DNA from: Pseudomonas citronellolis
GTDB lineage: Bacteria > Pseudomonadota > Gammaproteobacteria > Pseudomonadales > Pseudomonadaceae
Direction: 5' to 3'
Assembly: GCF_900112375.1 (NCBI RefSeq)
Contig: NZ_FOLS01000050.1
Span: 1-39,181, forward strand
Length of the DNA: 39,181 nucleotides
This document shows positions 1 to 6,795 of this stretch, piece after piece. The notes beneath the pieces were generated by a model. That model was given only the letters and a program-made list of their open reading frames with translations. It was not told where the DNA came from and did no database searches. The translations under genes were made by a program, and so were the position numbers. Each line of letters begins with the position of its first letter. Position 1 is the stretch's first letter.

Positions 1-222
1 CGGGGCAAGCCTTTTTGGTTCCTTTTTGCGGGGGTGGCCTTCCACCGTTTGACAAAAGGGACTCGCCCGAGGGGGCGAAACAAGAAACGTCCGAGCACTC
101 CGAAGCGGCGCAAACACACCCAAACAAGAAGTCTCTGGGTTCCCGCGTTCGCGGGAATGACGAGATTAGGTTGGGTGCAAGGGCTCGCAAGCGAATCCAT
201 AGCCCCATCCCAACCACCTAAA
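1..222 (-). repeat. Partial copy C of a dispersed composite intergenic repeat
   Basis: Positions 1-165, read on the minus strand, match 13576-13740 and about 36233-36380. Shared landmarks are the palindrome CCCGCGAACGCGGG, the string CCCAGAGACTT, the string TTTCGCCCCCTCGGGCGAG and the string GGAACCAAAAAGGCTTGCCCC. The copy runs off the left edge. Positions 139-222 also resemble 36684-36760, and both of those stretches lie beside a gene terminator. Short open frames inside it are not believable genes. The match was read by eye, so the ends are approximate. Confidence 0.85.
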
Positions 223-243
223 CGAGCTTTTCCCCAGACAAAG

Positions 244-269
244 AAAAACCCGGCCGAAGCCGGGTTTTT
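244..269 (-). terminator. Rho-independent terminator of oprF
   Basis: Two perfect 11-base arms, AAAAACCCGGC at 244-254 and GCCGGGTTTTT at 259-269, enclose the loop CGAA. On the minus strand the loop reads TTCG, a very stable tetraloop, and the stem ends in a T run. It lies 18 bases past the oprF stop codon. The A/T ends of the arms make it look active in both directions. Confidence 0.93.
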
Positions 270-286
270 CCTGGAACTCAGACCAA

Positions 287-1348
287 TTACTGCTGCTTGG
301 CCTGGGCTTCCACTTCGGCTTCTACGCGACGGTTGACGGCGCGGCCTTCAGCGGTGCTGTTGTCAGCAACCGGACGGCTCTCACCATAACCAACGGCGTT
401 CACGCGGCCGCCTTCCACACCGTACTCGTTGACCAGCACGTCACGAACGGCGTTGGCACGACGCTCGGACAGTTTCTGGTTGTAGGCGTCGGTGCCGACG
501 GAGTCGGTGTGGCCTTCAACGGTGGTGGAGGTGGACGGGTACTGCTTCATGAAGTCAGCCAGGTTCTTGATGTCAGCGTAGCTGTTCTCTTTGACCTTGG
601 ACTTGTCGAAGTCGAACTTGACGTCCAGCTGGACGCGGACGACTTCAGCGACGGCCGGGCAGCCGTTGGCGTCAACGGTGACGTTGGCCGGGGTGTTCGG
701 GCACTTGTCGACGTTGTCGCAGACGCCGTCGTGGTCTTCGTCGGAGCAGACTTCAGCGACCGGTTCCGGAGCCGGGGCCGGCTTGGCGCCGCCACCGAAG
801 TTCATGCCGACGCCGACGCCGGCCATCCACTCGCCCTGGTGACCGTTGTCACGCTTCTCCAGGCCGTACTGGCCGTCGAGGCTGGCCTTGGCGAAGAAGT
901 TCTCGGTGAAGTAGTACTTCAGACCGGCGCCGATGTTGGCCATGGTCAGGTTCTGACGGCTGCCGTTGGCGCTGTTGACGTTGGTCAGGCTCTGGTGACC
1001 GATACCGGCGGAAACGTACGGACGCAGGCCGACACCCGGAGTACCGAAGTGGTAGACGGCGTCCAGGGAAGCCAGGTTGCCATGGACCTTCTTGTTGCCG
1101 GACTCGTAGGTGCCACGAATGTCGTGGTATTCACCGTAGGAGAGCGCCAGCTCGACGTCGTCGGTCAGGAAGTAGCCGACGGAACCGCCGTAGAGGTCGC
1201 CGTTCTTCATGTTGCGGGTGCTGTCAGTGAAGTAGCGCTTGCCGAAGGCTTCGGCTTCGACTGCGCCTTGGCCTTGAGCGAAAGCATTCACGGCGGAAGC
1301 GGCGATCATGGAGCCGATCACGACGCCCAGGGTGTTCTTCAGTTTCAT
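287..1348 (-). CDS. oprF: Major outer-membrane porin OprF (OmpA family)
   Basis: OprF is the main non-specific porin and the outer-membrane to peptidoglycan anchor of Pseudomonas. The 353-residue product starts with a signal peptide ending in VNAFA. An eight-strand barrel domain covers about residues 25-185. A proline/alanine linker follows, then a cysteine-bearing loop (VCSDEDHDGVCDNVDKCPN). The OmpA-like peptidoglycan-binding domain begins near FDFDKSKVKENS and carries the VEGHTDSVG and LSERRA motifs and the closing NRRVE. The length equals that of typical OprF. The ATG at 1348 has a GGGGA box upstream. It is the last gene of the cmaX-crfX-cmpX-sigX-oprF group, with a SigX-type promoter just upstream and a strong terminator after it. 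Identification is secure. Confidence 0.98.
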   Translation of the reverse strand: MKLKNTLGVVIGSMIAASAVNAFAQGQGAVEAEAFGKRYFTDSTRNMKNGDLYGGSVGYFLTDDVELALSYGEYHDIRGTYESGNKKVHGNLASLDAVYHFGTPGVGLRPYVSAGIGHQSLTNVNSANGSRQNLTMANIGAGLKYYFTENFFAKASLDGQYGLEKRDNGHQGEWMAGVGVGMNFGGGAKPAPAPEPVAEVCSDEDHDGVCDNVDKCPNTPANVTVDANGCPAVAEVVRVQLDVKFDFDKSKVKENSYADIKNLADFMKQYPSTSTTVEGHTDSVGTDAYNQKLSERRANAVRDVLVNEYGVEGGRVNAVGYGESRPVADNSTAEGRAVNRRVEAEVEAQAKQQ

Positions 1349-1449
1349 CCGTTAAATCCCCATCTTGGTGGTCAGTAAGCCGATGACCGCCGACAAAAGG
1401 CAGGCCATACAACTTGCGGGCAAGTTTATCAGAACTTGCGAATTAGAGA

Positions 1450-1474
1450 GACAACATTTACCCAACTATGTTTC
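1450..1474 (-). promoter_or_regulatory. Likely SigX-dependent promoter of oprF
   Basis: On the minus strand GAAAC (1474-1470) is followed after 17 bases by GTC (1452-1450). This is the usual ECF layout of an AAC-type -35 and a GTC-type -10. The -35 overlaps the last codons and the stop of sigX, so the promoter reads only oprF. That oprF is a SigX target in P. aeruginosa is established; the assignment of these bases is my reading. The leader also holds AACTTGC/GCAAGTT inverted arms around 1409-1424. Confidence 0.65.
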
Positions 1475-2056
1475 GGATATGCCCGAAAACTTTTCGCGCA
1501 GCCGATCGAGTGCACGCTTGTATCGCATCTTGGTCGCACTCAGGCCCATGTGCATGATGTCGGCGATCTCCTGGAATTCGAGCTCTGCGACAAATCGTAG
1601 CACCAGAATTTCCCGATCAATGGGGTTGACATGTACCAGCCATCGGTCCAGGCCGCCCCGTTCCTCGACCTTCGGCGCCTTCTCCTCGGAAGCCTCCTCG
1701 AGCGGGTCCAGGCTCAGCGCATCGAGCAGGCGACGCTTTCGTCTTTCCTTGCGATATTGGGTAATGCACTCGTTGTAAGTGATGCTGTACAACCAAGTTT
1801 TGAACTTCGATTTACCCTCGAAGTTCTTCAAACCGTACAACACCTTGAGCATCACTTCCTGACACACGTCATCGGCATCCCGATCGTTGCCCAGATAGCG
1901 TGCGCAGACGTTGAACAGCGTGCGCTGGTATCGGCGCATCAGCTCCTCGTACGCCCGGGTGACGTGGAACAGCTCGTCATGGGCGCGCTCCACCAGCTCC
2001 TCGTCGGTCAGCTGGCGCGGGTCGTAGCGCTGGGACAATGGTTGCGGCTTGTTCAA
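1466..2056 (-). CDS. sigX: ECF sigma factor SigX
   Basis: SigX is an extracytoplasmic-function sigma factor controlling envelope, fatty-acid and oprF genes. The 196-residue product has sigma region 2 at about residues 25-100 (ELMRRYQRTLFNVCARYLG, then DADDVCQEVMLKV and FKTWLYSITYNE). Region 4 lies at about 140-190 (DREILVLRFVAELEFQEIAD, then a helix-turn-helix ending KMRYKRALDRLRE). The predicted start is TTG at 2056, because the N-terminus MNKPQPLSQRYDPR follows the family. No clear Shine-Dalgarno box precedes it; instead a stem-loop (2083-2115) and a 7-codon mini-frame lie upstream. No anti-sigma gene is adjacent. CmpX, a mechanosensitive channel, is encoded immediately upstream and may feed membrane state to SigX. 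Confidence 0.96.
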   Translation of the reverse strand: MNKPQPLSQRYDPRQLTDEELVERAHDELFHVTRAYEELMRRYQRTLFNVCARYLGNDRDADDVCQEVMLKVLYGLKNFEGKSKFKTWLYSITYNECITQYRKERRKRRLLDALSLDPLEEASEEKAPKVEERGGLDRWLVHVNPIDREILVLRFVAELEFQEIADIMHMGLSATKMRYKRALDRLREKFSGISET

Positions 2057-2082
2057 GTCGGGTCGGGCCAGGTCATGTCGGC

Positions 2083-2115
2083 CGCCGACGCGGCTTTCGC
2101 GAAGCGGCGTCGGCG
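2083..2115 (-). promoter_or_regulatory. Stem-loop in the cmpX-sigX gap
   Basis: Perfect 9-base arms CGCCGACGC (2083-2091) and GCGTCGGCG (2107-2115) enclose a segment that can pair further (GCTT with AAGC). There is no T run after it on the minus strand, so it is not a classic terminator. It ends 27 bases before the sigX start and could affect translation or processing of the sigX message. Confidence 0.5.
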
Positions 2116-2130
2116 TTGCACGGGATCATC

Positions 2131-2955
2131 TCAGCGGCTGGTCACACGGCGCTCGAGGAGCACGCGGTTGGCAATGGACACCAACTCGCCCTCATCGGTC
2201 ATCAGAATAGTCTTGATGGTGCCGATTTCTTCGATGATGCCTTCGACATCGTCCACTTTCACCTCTTGCCCGACCTGGTACAGCTCGCGCACGTAGATGC
2301 CGGCGATGATCTGCCCGGCGATCTCCCGGCTGCCCAGGCCCAGGGCCAGGGCGGCGGCGAGGCCGACGGTGATCAGCACGATGGCGATGATGTAGTTGAG
2401 CAGGTCGGTCTTGACCTCGAGCTGGCCGACGGCCACCGAGATGCTGATGATGATCACCAGCCACTGGGCCACGCGCCCCAAGCCGCCGGCGTATTCCAGG
2501 CCCACGCCCTCGGCGGCGCCGCGCACCACACTGTTGAGCAACTGCGCCAGGAGCACGCCGACGATCAGCACCAGGGCCGCGCCGAACACCTTGGGCAGGT
2601 ACAGGGCGAGCACGTCGAGGGTGGCGGAGACGCGCTGCAGGCCGAGGGACTCGGCGGCGGAGACCAGGAACACCAGCAGCACGAACCAGTAGACGATCTT
2701 GCCCACCAGGGTCGAGACCGGCACCTGGATGCCGACGCGGGCCATCAGCTTGGTCAGGCCGGTGCCGCCCATCAGGCGGTCCAGGCCGAGCTTGGCCAGC
2801 AGCTTGGACAGCAGGGCGTCGAGCAGCTTGGCCACGACGAAGCCGAGCAGCACCACCACCAGGGCGCCGAGCAGGTTCGGGATGAACCCGGCGAGCTTGC
2901 TCCACAGGGTGTTCATGGCGGTGAGCAGGCTTTGCGTCCAGATATCGAATTGCAT
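2131..2955 (-). CDS. cmpX: CmpX, small mechanosensitive-channel family membrane protein
   Basis: The 274-residue product has an N-terminal amphipathic stretch and repeated hydrophobic segments, for example LLGALVVVLLGFVVAKLLDA, IVYWFVLLVFLVSAAE and WLVIIISISVAVGQ. The C-terminal part, GLGSREIAGQIIAGIYVREL followed by a beta-rich tail with GIIEEIGTIKTILMTDEG, is the conserved MscS-type pore-helix and beta-domain region. A TTG at 2961 overlapping the crfX stop could be used, but I prefer the ATG at 2955, two bases past that stop. CmpX is a known cytoplasmic-membrane protein linked to SigX activity in P. aeruginosa and P. fluorescens. Close coupling to crfX points to co-transcription. Confidence 0.93.
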   Translation of the reverse strand: MQFDIWTQSLLTAMNTLWSKLAGFIPNLLGALVVVLLGFVVAKLLDALLSKLLAKLGLDRLMGGTGLTKLMARVGIQVPVSTLVGKIVYWFVLLVFLVSAAESLGLQRVSATLDVLALYLPKVFGAALVLIVGVLLAQLLNSVVRGAAEGVGLEYAGGLGRVAQWLVIIISISVAVGQLEVKTDLLNYIIAIVLITVGLAAALALGLGSREIAGQIIAGIYVRELYQVGQEVKVDDVEGIIEEIGTIKTILMTDEGELVSIANRVLLERRVTSR

Positions 2956-2957
2956 CT

Positions 2958-3206
2958 TCAATCGGCCTTGTCAGCGGAAGGGGCGGAATTCTGCGGGCGC
3001 CGGGACACCGGCGCAAGGTGGGCGGCGCCGCGGCTCACGCCCAGGCTCAGGGCTTGCAGCCAGTGGCCCATGAGGCTGAACAGGTCGCCGGCGCCGACCT
3101 GGCGGTTGGCGGTCTTCAGCACGCGACCCAGGCGCGCGTCGTCCTCCGGCTCCTGGGCCGGCATGCGCAACAGGTTGCGCAGGGATTCTTCGAACGGGTC
3201 GTGCAT
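2958..3206 (-). CDS. crfX: CrfX, small conserved protein
   Basis: An 82-residue soluble protein, MHDPFEESLRNLLRMPAQEP at the N-terminus, rich in charged residues and with no signal peptide or membrane segment. The ATG at 3206 is chosen over an in-frame upstream start because AAGGAG lies just before it. Its stop overlaps the alternative TTG start of cmpX. In P. aeruginosa the homologue sits in the cmaX-crfX-cmpX operon next to sigX and has been studied with it. Its biochemical function is not known to me, and nothing in the sequence names one. Confidence 0.88.
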   Translation of the reverse strand: MHDPFEESLRNLLRMPAQEPEDDARLGRVLKTANRQVGAGDLFSLMGHWLQALSLGVSRGAAHLAPVSRRPQNSAPSADKAD

Positions 3207-3260
3207 GCACAGCTCTCCTTCGTGTGCTGCCTTGACGCAGCCACACCCCCACAAGTCACA

Positions 3261-4259
3261 TCAGAGCCAGCGCAGGCGGCGGAAGATCCACCACTGGGTC
3301 ACGGCGATCACGGCCATCAGCAGGCAGGCCATGGCGAAGCCGTGCGGCGCGCTGGAGCCCGGAATCCCGCCTACGTTGATGCCCAGAAGCCCGGCCACGA
3401 AACTCATGGGCAGGAAAAAGCCGGTGATGATACCAAGAATGTACATGGTCTTGTTCATCCGCTCGGTGATCCGCCGGTGCTCGGCCTCCTGGATCAGCGA
3501 AATGCGCTCGCGCACCAGCTCCAGTTCCTCGAGGTTGCGCGTCAGGCGGTTATACAGCTCGTTCCAGTAGTCGGCGTCGTCGCCCAGCGTCCAGGACAGC
3601 TTGATCCGCGTGAGCTGCGAGTAGATGTCGCGCTGCGGCGCCAGGTAGCGCCGCAGGCCCGCGGAGCGCCGGCGCAGGGCGCGCAGCTCGGCCTGGTCGG
3701 GCACGTTGCGCTCGTCTTCCTCGATGGCCTCCTCCATGGCGTCGAGTTCGTCGGCCAGGCCGCCGATCAGGGTGTCGATGCGGTCGGTGAGGTAGTGCGC
3801 CAGGCTCAGCACCAGCTCCGAGGCGTTCTTCGGGCCGCGCCCGGCGGCCAGGTCCTGGCGCAGGTCGGCCACCGCCTTGAGCGGACGCAGGCGCAGGGAG
3901 ATCACCCGCTGTTTCTCGGCGAACACCCGCAGCGAGACCATGTCCTCGGGCACCGCGCCGGGGTTGAGGTTGACGCCGCGCAGGAACAGCAGCAGGCGCT
4001 CGGCGCCCAGGTCCAGCAGGCGCGGGCGGGTCGCCTCCTCCAGCAGCAGGTCGCAGGTGAATTCGTTCAGCCCGCTGGAGTCGCGCAGCCAGGACTGCGC
4101 CTCGGGGACGCCGCGGTCCCAGTGCACCCAGAGGCTTTCCTCGGGCTTGAGGTCGATCAGGTGCAGTTCCGCGCGGCTGATCTGCCGGCCACTGCCGCGG
4201 CCGTCGAGGACGTAGCCGTAGATGAGCCCGCGCTCGGTTCCGCTTTCGTATTGCTGCAT
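3261..4259 (-). CDS. cmaX: CmaX, CorA/ZntB-family metal ion channel
   Basis: A 332-residue member of the CorA superfamily. Residues 1 to about 265 form the large cytoplasmic alpha/beta and long-helix domain (SLWVHWDRGVPEAQSWLR near residue 40, and the long charged helix around DELDAMEEAIEEDE). Two transmembrane helices close the protein (MYILGIITGFFLPMSFVAGL and ACLLMAVIAVTQWWIF). Between them is GLLGINVGG, where GIN replaces the GMN signature of true CorA magnesium channels. That change and the overall length favour the ZntB branch, zinc transporters of this fold. The start is ATG at 4259. It is the first gene of the block running to oprF, 71 bases after rraA. Confidence 0.9.
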   Translation of the reverse strand: MQQYESGTERGLIYGYVLDGRGSGRQISRAELHLIDLKPEESLWVHWDRGVPEAQSWLRDSSGLNEFTCDLLLEEATRPRLLDLGAERLLLFLRGVNLNPGAVPEDMVSLRVFAEKQRVISLRLRPLKAVADLRQDLAAGRGPKNASELVLSLAHYLTDRIDTLIGGLADELDAMEEAIEEDERNVPDQAELRALRRRSAGLRRYLAPQRDIYSQLTRIKLSWTLGDDADYWNELYNRLTRNLEELELVRERISLIQEAEHRRITERMNKTMYILGIITGFFLPMSFVAGLLGINVGGIPGSSAPHGFAMACLLMAVIAVTQWWIFRRLRWL

Positions 4260-4330
4260 CGCGTGTTCCGGAAGGTGCCGGGCGCCGCCGGCGGTCGAAC
4301 ATTGACCGGCGCAGGCGCCCGGCGTTCAGC

Positions 4331-4819
4331 TCACTCGGGCATTTTCAGGGCCTGGGGGGAAACGATGATGCCGTTGTTGTCGGCGTAGACGAACTCGCCC
4401 GGACGGAAAGTGATGCCGCCGAAGGTCACGGCCACGTTGAGGTCGCCGATGCCGCGCTTGTCGGTCTTCATCGGGTGGCTGGCCAGGGCCTGCACGCCCA
4501 GGTCGGTCTGCGCGATCACGTCGACGTCGCGGATGCAGCCGTAGACCACGATGCCTTCCCAGCCGTTCTTCGCCGCCTTCTCGGCCAGCATGTCGCCCAG
4601 CAGCGCGCGGCGCAGCGAGCCGCCGCCGTCGACCACCAGCACCTTGCCCTTGCCGTCCTTGTCCACCTGCTCCTTGACCAGCGAGTTGTCCTCGAAGCAC
4701 TTGATGGTGACGATTTCGCCGCCGAAGGAGTCGCGACCGCCGAAGTTGCTGAACATGGGCTCGACGACCTGGACCAGGTCGGGATAGGCATCGCACAGAT
4801 CAGGGGTGACGTATTGCAT
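4331..4819 (-). CDS. rraA: RraA family protein (ribonuclease E inhibitor / aldolase fold)
   Basis: The 162-residue product matches the RraA fold throughout: MQYVTPDLCDAYPDLVQVVE at the start, then NFGGRDSFGGEI, VVDGGGSLRRALLGDMLAE, YGCIRDVD and a C-terminal FVYADNNGIIVS. RraA proteins bind RNase E and restrain it; close relatives are metal-dependent HMG/CHA aldolases that share the G-G-x(n)-R-x-D residues, visible here as RRALLGD and CIRD. Short length and lack of an extra lid favour the RraA side. A GGAG-type box (AAGGAGTCTC) lies just before the ATG at 4819. The region upstream is the REP array, so its promoter must lie between 4820 and 5010. Confidence 0.9.
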   Translation of the reverse strand: MQYVTPDLCDAYPDLVQVVEPMFSNFGGRDSFGGEIVTIKCFEDNSLVKEQVDKDGKGKVLVVDGGGSLRRALLGDMLAEKAAKNGWEGIVVYGCIRDVDVIAQTDLGVQALASHPMKTDKRGIGDLNVAVTFGGITFRPGEFVYADNNGIIVSPQALKMPE

Positions 4820-5010
4820 GGAGAGACTCCTTGGAGTGTCGGGATGAACCTGCGGCGGACCGGCGGAGCGGCGATGAAGCCCGGAATGACCGGAACCCGG
4901 CTTGGCGTCACAGTCTAGCGACTGTCACGCCATCCGCCTACGCCCGCCGCCCTGCTCCGCGGCTTGGCGGCCTTCGGGCACAGATTGCCGAGAGGCACGG
5001 TATTCCCCCC
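4820..5010. other. Upstream region of rraA without recognisable genes
   Basis: This stretch should hold the rraA promoter. I see no confident -10/-35 pair, hairpin terminator or coding potential in it. The first REP palindrome of the neighbouring array starts at 5011. Confidence 0.4.
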
Positions 5011-5728
5011 GTAGGAGCGGACCTTGTCCGCGATGGCCGAAACCACCGGCGCGGTTCGCGGATAAGATCCGCTCCTACGCTGCCCCACCCGCATCATTCA
5101 CCTGTAGGAGCGTGCCCTGCGCGCGAATCGCGGGCAGGGCCCGCTCCTACAGCCCGCCGGATGGCACGGTATTCCTCCCCCCCGCAGGAGCGGACCTTGT
5201 CCGCGATAGCCGGCCATCCCGGCGCGGATCGCGGATGAGATCCGCTCCTACGCCGCCCCACCCGCATCATTCACCTGTAGGAGCGGGCCCTGCGCGCGAA
5301 TCGCGGGCAGGGCCCGCTCCTACAGCCCGCCGGATGGCACGGTATTCCTCCCCCGTAGGAGCGGACCTTGTCCGCGATAGCCGGCCATTCCGGCGCGGGT
5401 CGCGGATGAGATCCGCTCCTACGCTGCCCCACCCGCATCATTCACCTGTAGGAGCGGGCCCTGCGCGCGAATCGCGGGCAGGGCCCGCTCCTACAGCCCG
5501 CCGGATGGCACGGTATTCCTCCCCCGTAGGAGCGGACCTTGTCCGCGATAGCCGGACGTCCCGGCGCGGATCGCGGATAAGATCCGCTCCTACGCGGCCC
5601 CACCCGCGGCATTCCCCTGCGCGCGAAATCGCGGGCAGGGTCCGCTGGCGAGTATGGCTTCTCGTAGGAGCGAGCTTGCTCGCGAACCGCATGGCACCGC
5701 GCTTGTTCGCGAGCAAGCTCGCTCCTAC
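5011..5728. repeat. Tandem array of two alternating REP palindrome pairs (REPIN/BIME)
   Basis: A unit of about 171 bases is repeated in tandem: the landmark CACGGTATTCC falls at 4996, 5165, 5338 and 5509. Each unit carries two inverted pairs bounded by GTAGGAGC and GCTCCTAC. The longer type, with core GGACCTTGTCCGCGA, lies at 5011-5078, 5184-5251, 5355-5422 and 5526-5593. The shorter type, with core CCTGCGCGCGAATCG, lies at 5104-5150, 5277-5323 and 5448-5494, and a decayed copy lies at about 5617-5646. A third type, with core GAGCTTGCTCGCGA, closes the array at 5664-5728. No coding sequence is credible here. Confidence 0.93.
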
Positions 5729-5756
5729 GAAGAGCACCTCGGCGCAGCCCGTAACC

Positions 5757-6719
5757 CTACGGGTTGCCGGGAGGCAGGGCCTGGTGTTCCAGCCAGTGCC
5801 GGACCCGCGGCCAGACCTCGCGCTGGGCGCCCTTGCTCACCAGCATCTCGACGTGCCCGAAGTTTTCCGAAAAGCCCTGCCGGCGCCCCAGGCAGAGGTA
5901 TTCGCGGACTTCGGAGCCGAACTGCTCGAACAGCTTGCGGCAGGCCCAGGGCGGGTCCTGGCGGTCGCCCTCGGCGCTGACCGCCAGCACCGGCGCCGTT
6001 ATCTTGGCCAGGCCGCCCCACCAGTCGTTGTCGCGTTCGCCGAAGCGGCCGAACAGGCCGTACCAGCGCAAGGCCTCCAGGGCCAGGCCGATGGGCTCGT
6101 CCTCCGGGCCGCGGCGCAGGCGCGGGCCGGGGATCACGCCCATTCGCTTGAGCAGGAAGCGCCCGCTCCAGGCCACCGGCGGCAGCTTCAGCGCCCAGTA
6201 GTCGCGGCTGACCTGGCTGCCGAACAGCGCCACGCTGGCCACCTGCTCCGGCGCCAGGTAGCCGCCGCCGAGAGCCGCGGCCAGGCTGGTGCCGCCCAGG
6301 GAATGACCGATCCAGTGTGGCGCCTGGCCGCTCTGCTCGACGACGAAGGCGGCGATGGCCGGCAGGTCGAAGCGCGCATAGGCGGCGACGCTGTTGCGCG
6401 AATAGTCGAGGTTGCGCGGCGACAGGCCGTGGCCGCGCATTTCCGGTATCCACACGTCGAAGCCGGCGCGCGCCAGGTACGGCCCCAGGCCGATGGCCTT
6501 GGGCGAATACCAGAAACGCCGGTTGGAGAAGCTGCCGTGCACCAGGATCACCGGCGCGCCGCGCTGCTCGCGGCTCGGCAGGCCCAGGCGGGTCAGCGCC
6601 AGCTCGACGCTGGGGTCCGGGCTGTTGTTGGGTTTCAGGCGATAGACGTCCTCGGTGAGGCCGCCACGCAGTTCGGCGCTGACGAGCGCCACGGGAAAGA
6701 GTCGGCTACTGCTGTGCAT
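5757..6719 (-). CDS. Alpha/beta-fold hydrolase / esterase
   Basis: A 320-residue alpha/beta hydrolase. The oxyanion strand is VILVHGSFSNRRFW near residue 55, the nucleophile elbow is GHSLGG near residue 130, and a candidate catalytic acid is in SAEGDRQDPP. The catalytic histidine is in FGHVEML near residue 290. GHGLSPRN, after the second strand, is usual for lipase/esterase-type members. The substrate cannot be told. I chose the ATG at 6719; a TTG in the same frame at 6758 lies inside the ppsA terminator hairpin and is unlikely. No strong Shine-Dalgarno box is visible. It follows ppsA on the same strand after that terminator, so it is probably transcribed separately or by read-through. The P. 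aeruginosa counterpart lies between ppsA and rraA. Confidence 0.88.
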   Translation of the reverse strand: MHSSSRLFPVALVSAELRGGLTEDVYRLKPNNSPDPSVELALTRLGLPSREQRGAPVILVHGSFSNRRFWYSPKAIGLGPYLARAGFDVWIPEMRGHGLSPRNLDYSRNSVAAYARFDLPAIAAFVVEQSGQAPHWIGHSLGGTSLAAALGGGYLAPEQVASVALFGSQVSRDYWALKLPPVAWSGRFLLKRMGVIPGPRLRRGPEDEPIGLALEALRWYGLFGRFGERDNDWWGGLAKITAPVLAVSAEGDRQDPPWACRKLFEQFGSEVREYLCLGRRQGFSENFGHVEMLVSKGAQREVWPRVRHWLEHQALPPGNP

Positions 6720-6740
6720 GTCGTGGAATGGGTTGGCACG

Positions 6741-6770
6741 AAAAAAGGGCGGGTGCAAGCACCCGCCCTT
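6741..6770 (-). terminator. Rho-independent terminator of ppsA
   Basis: Arms AAGGGCGGGTGC (6745-6756) and GCACCCGCCCTT (6759-6770) form a GC-rich stem. On the minus strand it is followed by TTTTTT (6746-6741). It lies about 25 bases past the ppsA stop codon. Confidence 0.92.
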
Positions 6771-6795
6771 CCTGAACCCGCAGGTTCGGTTGGCG

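Noticed and set aside
4996..5650. CRISPR array
   Set aside because: The repeats are palindrome pairs and the parts between them repeat too, so there are no unique spacers; no cas gene is present.
6720..6758. Upstream TTG start for the alpha/beta hydrolase
   Set aside because: It falls in the loop of the ppsA terminator and adds residues without similarity to the family.
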